This document shows positions 1 through 12,355 of a DNA stretch of 64,000 nt, piece by piece. The notes beneath the pieces are model-generated. The model made no database searches and was not told where the DNA came from. It saw nothing but the letters and a program-made list of their open reading frames with translations. This stretch comes from Rhodoligotrophos appendicifer (lineage in GTDB: Bacteria > Pseudomonadota > Alphaproteobacteria > Rhizobiales > Im1). The DNA is taken from assembly GCF_007474605.1 (NCBI RefSeq), contig NZ_VHKL01000008.1:248001-312000 (forward strand), given 5' to 3'. The first letter of the stretch is position 1; each line of letters begins with the position of its first letter. Made by a program: the position numbers and the translations under genes.

Positions 1-46
1 TCCCGGCGCGAGGCGGGATGGCACGCTCGAAGACTCCTACATTGTC

Positions 47-65
47 ATTGGTTGGTCATTCAATT
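47..65. promoter_or_regulatory. candidate BetI operator upstream of choX
   Basis: An AT-rich stretch reading attggttggtcattcaatt lies about 100 bases before the choX start. It resembles the choline-responsive BetI repressor box as I remember it (a TTGATTGG half followed by a TTCAAT half). Its place in front of a choline transporter operon fits. BetI control is inferred from memory of the motif, not from an alignment, and no betI gene is in the window. Confidence 0.45.
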
Positions 66-162
66 AAAAATAACGGCTCAGCCCAAGTTCCGCCTTGTCA
101 GCGGCGAAACGATGGCAGACGATGGCTGCAACAGGGCCTTAAGGTCGGAGGGAGAGCGTTTC

Positions 163-1119
163 ATGAGCTTCGGATTGAAAACCATACTCGCGGGCGCGGT
201 CCTGGGACTGTCGCTCGTGGCCGGTCCCGGACAGGGATTTGCGCAGGAACCGGATTCCTGCAAGACCGTCCGCTTCTCGGATGTCGGCTGGACCGACATC
301 ACGGCCACGACGGCTGCGGCCTCCGTCATCCTCGAAGCCCTGGGATATACGCCCAAGGTCGAGATCCTGTCGGTTCCGGTCACCTATGCCAGTCTCAAGA
401 ACAAGGACATCGACGTTTTTCTGGGCAATTGGATGCCCACCATGGAGGCCGACCTGAAGCCCTATCGGGAGGACGGGTCGGTGGAAAGCGTCAAGGCCAA
501 TCTGGAAGGCGCCAAATATACGCTCGCGGTGCCGTCCTATACCTATGAGAAGGGCATCAAGAGCTTCGCCGACATCGCCAAGCACAAGCAGGATCTCGAC
601 GCCAAGATCTACGGGATCGAGCCGGGCAATGACGGCAACCGGCTCATCCTCGACATGATCAAAGCCGACAAGTTCGGCCTCAAGGATTTCCAGCTGGTGG
701 AAAGCTCCGAACAGGGCATGCTGTCCCAAGTGCAGCGTGCGACGAAGCGCAACGAGGACATCGTGTTCCTCGGCTGGGCACCGCATCCCATGAATTCCAA
801 TTTCGAGCTCAAATATCTCGATGGCGGCGATGATGTCTTCGGGCCCAATTACGGCGGGGCCACCGTCTACACCAATGTCCGCAAGGGCTATGTGGAAGAA
901 TGCCCCAATGTGGGACAGCTGCTCAAGAACCTAACCTTCTCGCTCGAGATGGAAAACGAGATCATGGGGGCGATCCTCGACAAGGGCGAGCAGCCCAATG
1001 CCGCGGCGACGGCCTGGCTGAAAGCTCATCCGGGGGTGCTCGACGCCTGGCTGAAGGACGTCAAGACCGGCGACGGCAAGGACGGTCTGGCCGTGGTCAA
1101 GGCAAAGCTGGGGGCGTGA
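163..1119 (+). CDS. choX: choline ABC transporter substrate-binding protein ChoX
   Basis: Periplasmic binding protein that captures choline for the ChoXWV importer. The 318-residue product starts with a Sec signal peptide, likely cut after the GFA at residues 25-27. The mature part has the CKTVRFSDVGWTD opening typical of the rhizobial choline-binding family (OpuAC/ProX-like fold). The ATG at 163 is preceded by a strong GGAGGGAG ribosome site; the open frame extends to 52, but that extension has no signal-peptide character. The gene leads an operon with a GFA protein, choW and choV. Glycine betaine is an alternative ligand, but the sequence reads as ChoX rather than ProX. Confidence 0.9.
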   Translation: MSFGLKTILAGAVLGLSLVAGPGQGFAQEPDSCKTVRFSDVGWTDITATTAAASVILEALGYTPKVEILSVPVTYASLKNKDIDVFLGNWMPTMEADLKPYREDGSVESVKANLEGAKYTLAVPSYTYEKGIKSFADIAKHKQDLDAKIYGIEPGNDGNRLILDMIKADKFGLKDFQLVESSEQGMLSQVQRATKRNEDIVFLGWAPHPMNSNFELKYLDGGDDVFGPNYGGATVYTNVRKGYVEECPNVGQLLKNLTFSLEMENEIMGAILDKGEQPNAAATAWLKAHPGVLDAWLKDVKTGDGKDGLAVVKAKLGA

Positions 1120-1520
1120 TGCTGACCGGCGGCTGCCTCTGCGGTGCGGTTCGCTACGAGGTGGAAACCCTCGCCAGCGACGATGCCGATTACTGCCATT
1201 GCAGCCAATGCCGGAAAGCCAGCGGCGCTCCGGTGGTCGCCTGGGTGCAGGTCGAGCCGAAGCGTTTCCGCGTCACGCGAGGCGAGGCGAAAGGTTTCGC
1301 CTCCTCGCCGCAGAACCAACGCTGGTTCTGCGGGACCTGCGGCAGTCCGCTCTATATGAGCGACAAAGAGGGCCGCTCAATCGGCGTGAACACGGGCACG
1401 CTGGATCATCCGGAGGCCGTGCCACCCACGGTGCATGGCTGGTTCAGCGCGCGCATTGCGTGGTTCGACACGAAGGACGCCCTCGAACGCTATCCGGAGT
1501 CGCCGCCCTATGATCTGTGA
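1119..1520 (+). CDS. GFA/CENP-V family zinc protein inside the choline operon
   Basis: A 133-residue protein of the glutathione-dependent formaldehyde-activating (GFA) fold. All the usual zinc cysteines are visible: C6/C8 in GGCLCG, C26/C28/C31 in CHCSQC and C71/C74 in CGTC. The ATG overlaps the choX stop by one base (TGATG), so it is translationally coupled to choX and sits between the binding protein and the permease. Most GFA-family proteins have no proven activity, and spontaneous formaldehyde-glutathione adduct formation has cast doubt on the original role. A link to formaldehyde released during choline methyl breakdown is inference from context. Confidence 0.85.
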   Translation: MLTGGCLCGAVRYEVETLASDDADYCHCSQCRKASGAPVVAWVQVEPKRFRVTRGEAKGFASSPQNQRWFCGTCGSPLYMSDKEGRSIGVNTGTLDHPEAVPPTVHGWFSARIAWFDTKDALERYPESPPYDL

Positions 1521-1556
1521 GGCCCCAAGCCTGACTCGGAGCGCCGGAGAGATGCC

Positions 1557-2416
1557 ATGGACTGGCTGACCGACCAGATCACCGATCACAAAATTCCCAT
1601 CGGCCAGTGGGGTAAGGCCTTCTTCGACCTGCTCACGACCTATCTCTACTGGTTCTTCGACGGCATCTCGCTCGGCATCGAGAACAGCCTCGAGGCCGTC
1701 ATCGACGGCATGCTGTGGATCCCGCCCTTGATCCTGGTCGCCCTGATCGTGGCGCTTTCGTTCCTGCTGCATCGCAACTGGAAGCTTTCCATCGGGGTCG
1801 CCCTGGGCTTGCTGTTCATCATCAACCAGGGGTACTGGGACGAGACGATCCAGACCCTCGCCCTCGTCCTCGGCGCCACCTTCGTGTCGCTGGCCATCGG
1901 CATTCCCGTGGGCATCGCGGCCGCGCACCGTCCCTGGCTGTTCCAGGCGATCCGGCCGATCCTCGACCTCATGCAGACGCTGCCCACCTTCGTGTATCTG
2001 ATTCCGGCCCTGGTCCTGTTCGGGCTGGGCCTCGCGCCCGGGCTCATCGCCACCGTCATCTTTGCCATCGCCGCCCCGATCCGCCTGACCCATCTCGGCG
2101 TCACATCGGTGCCGCGCACTCTCATCGAGGCAGGGGAGGCCTTCGGCGCCACCAAGCAGCAGCTCCTGTGGAAGGTCGAGCTGCCGCATGCCATGCCGAC
2201 GATCATGGCAGGCCTCACCCAATGCATCATGCTGTCTTTGTCCATGGTGGTCATCGCGGCCCTGGTGGGGGCAGACGGCCTCGGCAAGCCGGTGGTGCGG
2301 GCGCTGAACAGCGTCAACGTCCCCATGGGCCTCGAATCGGGGCTCGCCATCGTCATCGTGGCGATCGTCCTCGATCGGATGTTCCGCAGCGAGACCACCA
2401 GCTGGGGAGGCAAGTG

Positions 2417-2417
<1 letters not shown>
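1557..2417 (+). CDS. choW: choline ABC transporter permease ChoW
   Basis: Inner-membrane permease (286 residues) of the choline importer, BPD_transp_1 family. Several hydrophobic segments are evident between about residues 50 and 270. The EAA-type coupling loop (EAGEAFGATKQQLLWKVELP) lies around residues 187-206 and contacts the ATPase. The ATG at 1557 follows a GGAGAGATGCC stretch. Its stop overlaps the start of choV by one base, so permease and ATPase are coupled. One 286-residue permease would act as a homodimer, as in ProW/ChoW systems. Confidence 0.9.
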
Positions 2418-5472
<3,055 letters not shown>

Positions 5473-5480
<8 letters not shown>

Positions 5481-8472
5481 GGAGGCGCTCTCCCTTGGGA
5501 TCAAAGAAATGCGGCGAGACGATCTTCGCTGCGGTGACGTCGCCCTTCAGCGGATAGCAGGCATCCACCACCTCGCCATGCCGGTCCGGACCACCGGCCA
5601 CCAAGCCAAGCGCGATGTACTGCTTCAGCTGTGGGGAGTAGGTCGTCGCCGTCACCCGGCCCAGGCCGAAACCCGTGTGGTCGCCGTCATGGACATGAAT
5701 GATGCTGCCGGGCCTGATCCGGGTCGCCGGATCGACGGGGACGAGACCCACGAACCTCTCGCGCATGGGGTCGAGATAGGCCTCGCGCCGGGACAAGACC
5801 TGCCCGACGAAAGGCTTCTTCTTGCTCGCCATCCCGCCGAGCCCGATATCGTCGAGGGTCGTGCGTCCATCCAGCTCGCCACCGGCGACATGTCCCTTTT
5901 CGATGCGCAGGGTGCCCAAGGCTTCGACGCCATAGAGCAGCAACCCGTGGGGCGCACCCTTGGCCGAGATCGCCTTCCACATCGCCTCGCCGAAGCCGGC
6001 GGCGCAATAGACCTCGAAGGCCAGTTCGCCGGAGAAGGAGAGCCGGTGCACGCGCACCGGGATATCGCCGATGCGGCCTTGACGCATGCCCATGTAAGGG
6101 AGGCCCGCGTCGGACATGTCGAGATCGGAGATCACGTCCGCCAACAGCTTGCGGGCGTTGGGACCGGCGACCGCCACGCCGGCCCATTGATCGGTCACCG
6201 AGGTCACGGACACTTTGAGGTCGGGCCAGGCGGTCTGCAGCATGGTCTCGAGATAGGTCATGACCTTGGCCGCACCGACAGTCGTCGTGGTCATGAAGTA
6301 ATGATGCTCGGCGATGCGCGTCGTGGTGCCGTCGTCGAAGACCACGCCGTCGTCGCGCAGCATGACGCCATAGCGGCCCTTGCCGATCTCCAGATTCGAC
6401 CAGGCATTCACATAGACCCGGTTCAGCAATTCCGCCGCATCGGGGCCCTGGACGTCGATCTTGCCCAGGGTCGAGACGTCGACCATGCCCACCGTCCGGC
6501 GCGTCTCCTCGGCTTCGCGCTTATAGGCCTCGTTCACGCCCTCCCCCGGCTTGGGGTAATACCAGGACCGCTTCCACAGGCCGGTATCGATGAAGGCGGA
6601 TCCGGCCTTCTCGTTTGCCCGATGAAATGGGGTGCGGCGCACCGGCTTCAGATGCAGCTCCGTTTCCGCGCCCGAAATCGCACCGAAGGACACGGGCGTA
6701 TAGGGCGGACGGAAGGTGGTGGTGCCGACATCGTTGATCGCGTCGCCGCGCAGCCCGGCGAGGATCGCGAGACCGGTCACGTTGGCAAGCTTGCCCTGGT
6801 CGGTCGCCATGCCCAGGGTCGTATAGCGCTTCATGTGCTCGACCGAGACATAGCCCTCGCGGTGGGCAAGCTCGACGTCCGAGCTTGACACGTCGTGCTG
6901 AAAATCAAGGAAGCGCTTCGCCTGACGCATGCCGGGTGCGGCAGGCACCTCCCAGAGAGCGATAATCGGCTGCTCCCAGGCGTCCTGCGGCAGGCCCGCC
7001 GGGGCCGGCACCGGTGCGGGCGCGGCAAAGCCCAGCCTCTCGGCAGCCTTGGCCCCTTCCGCGAAACCCTCGGAGAAGGCGCCGACCGCATCGAAGGTCC
7101 CATGGCAGGCACCCGCGAGATGCTGCTCCTCACGCGACGTCACGGGCAAGAAGGCAGCCTTTGCAGCATCGAAGACCGGCTTCACGCCGCGCTGGCTCGC
7201 CAGATGGACCACCGGGTTCCAGCCGCCGGACACCGCCACGAGATCGCAGCCGATCTCGCGCCAGCCGGTCTCGCTGCGGCCCGTCGCAGCATCGAAGGGG
7301 GCTGCGATCACCTTGGTTACGCCTTTTGCGCCCAAGACCTGGGTCAGGACGTGTCCCGTCAGCACCTCGACCCGGTATGCCGAAAGCCTCTCCGCGAAGT
7401 GTGCCGGTGGCGTTCCTCTCGCGTCGACGATGACGACCGGCACCCCCGCATGCGCCAGATCGAGAGCGCAGGAATAGGCGCTGTCGTTGTTCGTGAAGAC
7501 CACCGCCTTCTTGCCCGGCGTTACGCCATAGCGATTGACATAGGTGCGCACGGCCGAGGCCAGCATGATTCCGGGCCGATCGTTGTTGCCAAAGGCGATC
7601 ATCCGCTCGATGGCACCGGTGGCAATCACGGCAGCCTTCGACTGAAGGATGATGTAGCGCTGGCGGGGCTCAAAGTTTTCGGGCACCGGCTTGTGATCGG
7701 AGACCCGCTCTACGAGGCCGTAGGTTCCATGGTCATAGGCGCCGAAGGCGGTGGTGCGCGGCAGCAGGGTCACGGTGTCGAGGCGGCCGAGCTCGTCGAG
7801 AGTTGCTTGGCGCCACTGATCGGCTTCCGAGCCTGCGGGCTCATCCAGCAGCGCGCCGCCCAGCTCCGGTGCTTCGTCGGCTAGGACGACGCGGGCGCCG
7901 GCGCGACCGGCTGCCAGGGCGGCACCCAGGCCCGCTGGCCCACTGCCGACGACCAGCAAGTCGCAAAACATGCTGAGTTTCTCGTAGGTGTCGGGATCGG
8001 GTTCCCGCGCCGCCTCGCCCAGGCCCGCGGCGCGGCGGATGAAGGGTTCGAACCACATCCAGGCCTTCTCGGTCGGACCCATGAAGGTCTTGTAGTAGAA
8101 GCCGGCGCCGAGGAACGGCTTGAACAGGTCGTTGACCTGCATGACGTCGAAGTCGAGGGAGGGCCAGCGGTTCTGGCTGATCGCCGTCAGGCCGTCATAG
8201 AGCTCGGCGGTGGTGGCCGCGATGTTGGGTTCGCGGCGGCCGCCGTCGCGCAGGGTGACCAGCGCATTGGGCTCGGCCGAGCCCGCCGTCACGGGCCCGC
8301 GCGGGCGGTGATATTTGAAGCTGCGGCCCATGAGCCGCACGCCATTGGCGAGGAGGGCCGAGGCGAGCGTATCGCCGGGATGACCCTGATAGGCCTTGCC
8401 GTCGAAAGTAAAGCTCAGCGTCCGGGACCGGTCGATGCGACCGCCGGACTTGGTGCGGAAATCCTGGCTCAC
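5473..8472 (-). CDS. soxA: sarcosine oxidase alpha subunit SoxA
   Basis: Large subunit (999 residues) of the tetrameric enzyme that oxidises sarcosine to glycine, producing H2O2 and, with THF, 5,10-methylene-THF. An N-terminal 2Fe-2S-ferredoxin-like segment (GKAYQGHPGDTLASALLANG, about 25-44) is followed by a dinucleotide-binding domain (LLVVGSGPAGLGAALAAGRAG, about 173-193). The C-terminal third is a GcvT-like folate-binding domain (FRPPYTPVSFGAISG onward, and MVDVSTLGKIDVQGPDAAELLNRVY). Length and domain order match the family. It overlaps soxD by four bases and soxG by eight, so translation is tightly coupled. Confidence 0.95.
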
Positions 8473-8759
8473 GGCTCCTGCCTCCGCCTGTCGGCAGGCT
8501 CGATCATTTCGCGCGCCGGCTTCACGCTGGAGATCTCATGGGTGAGGGTGTCGCGTTCCACCACCAGCACCTGGCGGCAGCCATAGATGTGGTGCCAGAA
8601 CTCCTGATGGGGCCCGCGAGGATTGTCGCGCAGATAGACGTAATCATACCAGCGCTCCATGTCCTGATCCGCAAGATCCGGGCGCTTCAGGCTGGCATCG
8701 CCGCCATAGGCGAACTCGGCGTGGTCGCGCGTGCCGCAATAGGGACAGTTGATCCGCAT
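8469..8759 (-). CDS. soxD: sarcosine oxidase delta subunit SoxD
   Basis: Small zinc subunit (96 residues) of tetrameric sarcosine oxidase. The zinc ligands are visible as C5 and C8 (NCPYCG), H13 and C61 (IYGCRQ). The motif FWHHIYGCR and the start MRINCPYCG are diagnostic of SoxD. It lies between soxB (15 bases upstream) and soxA (four-base overlap), the standard BDAG order. It is thought to be structural, bridging the other subunits. Confidence 0.95.
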   Translation of the reverse strand: MRINCPYCGTRDHAEFAYGGDASLKRPDLADQDMERWYDYVYLRDNPRGPHQEFWHHIYGCRQVLVVERDTLTHEISSVKPAREMIEPADRRRQEP

Positions 8760-8774
8760 CGTCCTCAGTCCCTC

Positions 8775-10031
8775 TCAGTGATGTCCGGGCACGGGACCGG
8801 CGCCCTTCTCATCGATGGGGCGTCCCGTCCGGAAGCGGTCGAGCCTGAACTTCGCCGCCAATGGATGCGTCTCGTCCTTGGCGATCAGGTGCGCGAAGAC
8901 CCAGCCGGATCCCGGCACCGCCTTGAAGCCGCCATAGCACCAGCCGGTATTGAGATAGAGCCCCGGCGTCGGGGTGAAGTCGATGATCGGGCTGCCGTCC
9001 ATGGACATGTCCATGACGCCGCCCCAATGCCTCAGCATGCGAAGCCTCGACGTGCAGGGAATGAGCGCCTTGCCCTCGGTGATGACATGCTCGACGATCG
9101 GCAGGTTGCCGCGCTGGGCATAGGAATTGTAGCCGTCGAGATCGCCGCCGAAGACCAGGGAGCCCTTGTCCGACTGGCTCACGTAGAAATGGCCGGCGCC
9201 GAAGGTGATGACCGTGTCGACCAGCGGCTTGATGGATTCGGAGACGAAAGCCTGCAGCACGTGGCTCTCGAGCGGCAGCCGGGTCATGCCGGCCTTGGCC
9301 GCGAGCACGCTGGTATGGCCCGCCACCGCCATCGCCACCTTCTTCGCGCGGATCTCGCCGCGGGTCGTCTCGACGCCGATGATGCTGTCGCCCTTGCGCA
9401 GGAAGCCGGTGACCTCGCAGTTCTGGATGATGTCGACGCCGTGCATGTCGGCGCCGCGGGCATAGCCCCAGGCGACGGCATCGTGGCGTGCGGTGCCCGC
9501 GCGGCGCTGGACGAGAGCGCCATAGACGGGAAAGCGTGCCTTTTCGGAATAGTCGAGGACCGGGATCTCCTTGCGCACCTCCTCGCGGTCGAGGATCTCC
9601 GCGTCGATGCCGTTGGAGCGCATGACGTTGCCGCGATAGGCGAAGGCGTCGTACTGGCCGGGCGTGTGGGCCAGATTGAAGATGCCGCGATGGGAGACCA
9701 TGGCGTTGTAGTTGAAATCGTGGGACAGGCCTTCCCACAGCTTCATGGACAGCTCGTAGAACCGGGTGTTGCCGTCGATCATGTAATTCGAGCGGATGAT
9801 CGTGGTGTTGCGGCCGACATTGCCGCCGCCGAGATATCCCTTCTCGAGCACCGCCACGTTACGGATGCCATGCTCCTTGGCCAGGTAATAGGCCGTCGCC
9901 AGGCCATGGCCGCCGCCGCCGACGACGATCACGTCATAGGACGGCTTGGGAGCGGGATCACGCCAGGCCCGGCCCCAGCCCTTGTTGCCCCCCAGGGCCT
10001 TGGTGATCACACTCGCAACCGAATAGCGCAT
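8775..10031 (-). CDS. soxB: sarcosine oxidase beta subunit SoxB
   Basis: FAD/FMN subunit (418 residues) carrying the sarcosine oxidation site, DAO family. The FAD-binding motif VVGGGGHGLATAYYLA lies at about 36-51. The conserved histidine at about 183 (RRAGTARHDAVAW) corresponds to the residue that carries covalent FMN in characterised enzymes. LNTGWCYGGFKAVPGSG near the C-terminus is typical of SoxB. It is first in the operon and divergent from an RpiR-type regulator gene 102 bases away, which probably controls it. Confidence 0.95.
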   Translation of the reverse strand: MRYSVASVITKALGGNKGWGRAWRDPAPKPSYDVIVVGGGGHGLATAYYLAKEHGIRNVAVLEKGYLGGGNVGRNTTIIRSNYMIDGNTRFYELSMKLWEGLSHDFNYNAMVSHRGIFNLAHTPGQYDAFAYRGNVMRSNGIDAEILDREEVRKEIPVLDYSEKARFPVYGALVQRRAGTARHDAVAWGYARGADMHGVDIIQNCEVTGFLRKGDSIIGVETTRGEIRAKKVAMAVAGHTSVLAAKAGMTRLPLESHVLQAFVSESIKPLVDTVITFGAGHFYVSQSDKGSLVFGGDLDGYNSYAQRGNLPIVEHVITEGKALIPCTSRLRMLRHWGGVMDMSMDGSPIIDFTPTPGLYLNTGWCYGGFKAVPGSGWVFAHLIAKDETHPLAAKFRLDRFRTGRPIDEKGAGPVPGHH

Positions 10032-10087
10032 GAACCATCGTCCTGTTCGCTCTGTCGATGAGGCTATAGCAAGTTCGGCGCAAATGT

Positions 10088-10109
10088 TCCATACTTAATC
10101 GATAATGGA
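10088..10109. promoter_or_regulatory. inverted repeat in the soxB/rpiR divergent promoter
   Basis: The 102-base spacer between soxB and the divergent regulator gene is AT-rich and holds TCCAT and ATGGA half-sites separated by 12 bases. That geometry suits a dimeric HTH repressor. Binding by the neighbouring RpiR-type protein is inference only, and the short arms make chance occurrence plausible. Confidence 0.3.
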
Positions 10110-10133
10110 TCATTCTTTATCACCGGTGCCCCT

Positions 10134-11015
10134 GTGACCGTTCCCGACCTCAAGACGCTCCTGGCCCGGCTGGCGGCGGCCTATCCGCAGCTGTCGCCGC
10201 AGCTAGGCCAGGCGGCGAAGGCGGTGCTGGATGCGCCGGAGGAGGTGGCGATGCGGTCGATGCGCAGTTTCGCCGCCGCCTTCGGCATCGCGCCGACCAC
10301 CATGATCCGGCTGGCGAAACAGGCAGGATTTGATTCCTACGAGGTCTTTCGGCGACCGTTCCAGGAGGCGTTGCGCAGCGGCGGCGGCTTTGCCGATCGG
10401 GCGGAATGGCTGCAGGATCTCGCGGCGAAGGGAGATACCGGCGGCATCGTCGGGGGCATGGCGGCGGCAAGCCTCGGCAATCTCGAGACGGCGTTCCGAA
10501 CCCTGGATGCGCGCGTGATCGCCGCCGCGGCGGATGCCCTGCTCGGCGCCCGCCGCGTGCATGTCGTCGGTGTCGGCGGGCTCAACGGCTTTGCCAATTA
10601 CTTCGCCTATGTGGCGCGGATGATGCTCGGGGATGTGCGGCTCGCCGCTCCCGCCATGGGCACGATGGTGGACGAATTCGCCACCCTCTCGTCAAAGGAC
10701 GCCATGGTGATCATGGGGGTCGACCCTTACGCCAAGGAGACGGTGCGGGCCGCCGATCTCGCGGTGGCGCGCAAGGCCTGCCTCATCGCCGTCACCGACA
10801 GCCTGACCTCACCCCTTGTCGAGCGGGCGAGCCATCTCCTGATGGTGCCCGTCGCCAGCCCGCAGTTCTTTCCCTCGCAGACGGCCCTCGTCGCCATGCT
10901 GGAGACCCTCATCGCCGCCATCGTCTCGCGCGGCGACCGGGCGCTGGTGAGCCGCATCAAGGCGGTCGACCGGTTCCGGTCGGAACAAGGGGTCTATTGG
11001 CGCGACCGGTCCTAG
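10134..11015 (+). CDS. MurR/RpiR family transcriptional regulator
   Basis: A 293-residue regulator with an N-terminal RpiR-type helix-turn-helix (about 1-80, including SMRSFAAAFGIAPTTMIRLAKQAGFDSYEVFR) and a C-terminal SIS domain (about 125-260, containing RRVHVVGVGGLNGFANYFAYVAR). SIS domains usually bind phosphosugars, although several RpiR proteins in proteobacteria control amine or amino-acid catabolism. Its divergent position next to soxBDAG suggests control of sarcosine oxidation. The start is the GTG at 10134. Its stop overlaps the convergent flippase stop by four bases. Confidence 0.88.
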   Translation: MTVPDLKTLLARLAAAYPQLSPQLGQAAKAVLDAPEEVAMRSMRSFAAAFGIAPTTMIRLAKQAGFDSYEVFRRPFQEALRSGGGFADRAEWLQDLAAKGDTGGIVGGMAAASLGNLETAFRTLDARVIAAAADALLGARRVHVVGVGGLNGFANYFAYVARMMLGDVRLAAPAMGTMVDEFATLSSKDAMVIMGVDPYAKETVRAADLAVARKACLIAVTDSLTSPLVERASHLLMVPVASPQFFPSQTALVAMLETLIAAIVSRGDRALVSRIKAVDRFRSEQGVYWRDRS

Positions 11016-12355
11016 TCCTGGACGGCCAGGGAGCGCCTGCGGAACAGCAGCGACGGCCGCGATGCCCAGATGGTCACGTCATAGCCGGTGAGCCGGCGGG
11101 CCAGGATGGCGAGCCAGACCGACAGCAGCACCACCGAGAGCATCATGGCGATGCCGGCGCCTTCGAGGCCATAGAGCGGCACCAGAAGGAAGTTCAGCGC
11201 GACGAGCGTCAGGAAGCCCGTGATGAACGGTGCGAGCGCCTTGGTCTGGTGGCCGGTGACCGTGAGGAGCTGAACGGAGGCCGAGCCGAAGGCCGCCCGC
11301 AGCACCTGGGCCGCCGACAGGAGGAGCAGCAGCACATAGCCTTCGGTGAATTCCGGCCCGATCATCGCCAGGATCGGCTTGCCGAACACGACAAGGCCGA
11401 TGGTCGCGGCCAGCGCCAGGCCCACGCCGGTCAGATTGGCCCGGGCCAAAGCCTGACCCACGCCGCGCGTATCGGTACGGGCATGGGCATCGGCCAGATC
11501 CGGCAAGGCGATCTGGTTCACCGAGTGAAGGGCGAAGACGATGAAGGCAGTAAAGCGGACGCAGATGTTGAAGACCGCGATCTGCTCCGGCGTCAGCAGG
11601 GTGCTGAGCAGCAGGATGTCGACGTCGATGAAATAGTTGGTGAACAGCACGATCAGGACGAGAGAAATCGCCGATTGCCGCCACTCGCGATCGTTGCGGG
11701 AGGCCGCCACGTCGCGCGTGGGGGTCAGTTTCGCCCGGTGCATCCAGATCATCTGGATCACGGCAGCCAGGATGATGACGGCGAGATTCATGGCCATCAG
11801 CTCGACGGCGGTCGCCGCGCCCGAATAGAGCCATCCGCCCGCGGCGATCGCAGAGATGAACAGCACGGGACGAAGGATCGTGTCGGGCAGGAAGCCCATG
11901 AAGGGCCGCCTGAAGGCATTGGCGATCGAGCCGTTCAGGTTGATCAGCGCCATGGCCGGAGCGGTCAGCGCGCCGATCGCCAAGGCCAGGCCGTAATCAT
12001 AGCCCCAATGGCTCCAGGACAGGAACAGACCCGTCCACACGAAGGCGATCAGGGCCAGGGACCCGATCAAAGTCGCGCGACGGCCGGAGCGGGTGAAGCC
12101 GGCGATCAGGTCAGGCCGCTCGTCCACCCGATAGCGGGCGATGAAGCGCTGGGCGATGGAGGGGAAACCTCCCGACGCCACGACCGCCAGGACGCCGCCC
12201 AAGGACATCGCCACGGCATAATGGCCGAGGGTGTCGGCGCCGAGCCAGCGGGCGATCAGGATCTGGGTCAGGAAGGTCAGTCCGGCGCCAATCACCCGAG
12301 CCCCGATCAGGGACGCGGAGATCGTCAGCAGCCGCTTGCCACTCATCGGCTTCAT
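11012..12355 (-). CDS. Wzx-like polysaccharide flippase (oligosaccharide flippase family)
   Basis: A 447-residue polytopic membrane protein of the MOP exporter superfamily, polysaccharide_synt group. It begins with MSGKRLLTISASLIGARVIGAGLTFLTQILIARWLGADTLGHYAVA, the usual first two helices, and about 12 further hydrophobic segments follow. Such proteins move undecaprenyl-linked repeat units across the inner membrane. The ATG overlaps the stop of the preceding acyltransferase gene by four bases (ATGA). Together with two neighbouring FemAB/CelD-type genes it forms a small envelope-polysaccharide operon. Confidence 0.85.
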   Translation of the reverse strand: MKPMSGKRLLTISASLIGARVIGAGLTFLTQILIARWLGADTLGHYAVAMSLGGVLAVVASGGFPSIAQRFIARYRVDERPDLIAGFTRSGRRATLIGSLALIAFVWTGLFLSWSHWGYDYGLALAIGALTAPAMALINLNGSIANAFRRPFMGFLPDTILRPVLFISAIAAGGWLYSGAATAVELMAMNLAVIILAAVIQMIWMHRAKLTPTRDVAASRNDREWRQSAISLVLIVLFTNYFIDVDILLLSTLLTPEQIAVFNICVRFTAFIVFALHSVNQIALPDLADAHARTDTRGVGQALARANLTGVGLALAATIGLVVFGKPILAMIGPEFTEGYVLLLLLSAAQVLRAAFGSASVQLLTVTGHQTKALAPFITGFLTLVALNFLLVPLYGLEGAGIAMMLSVVLLSVWLAILARRLTGYDVTIWASRPSLLFRRRSLAVQD

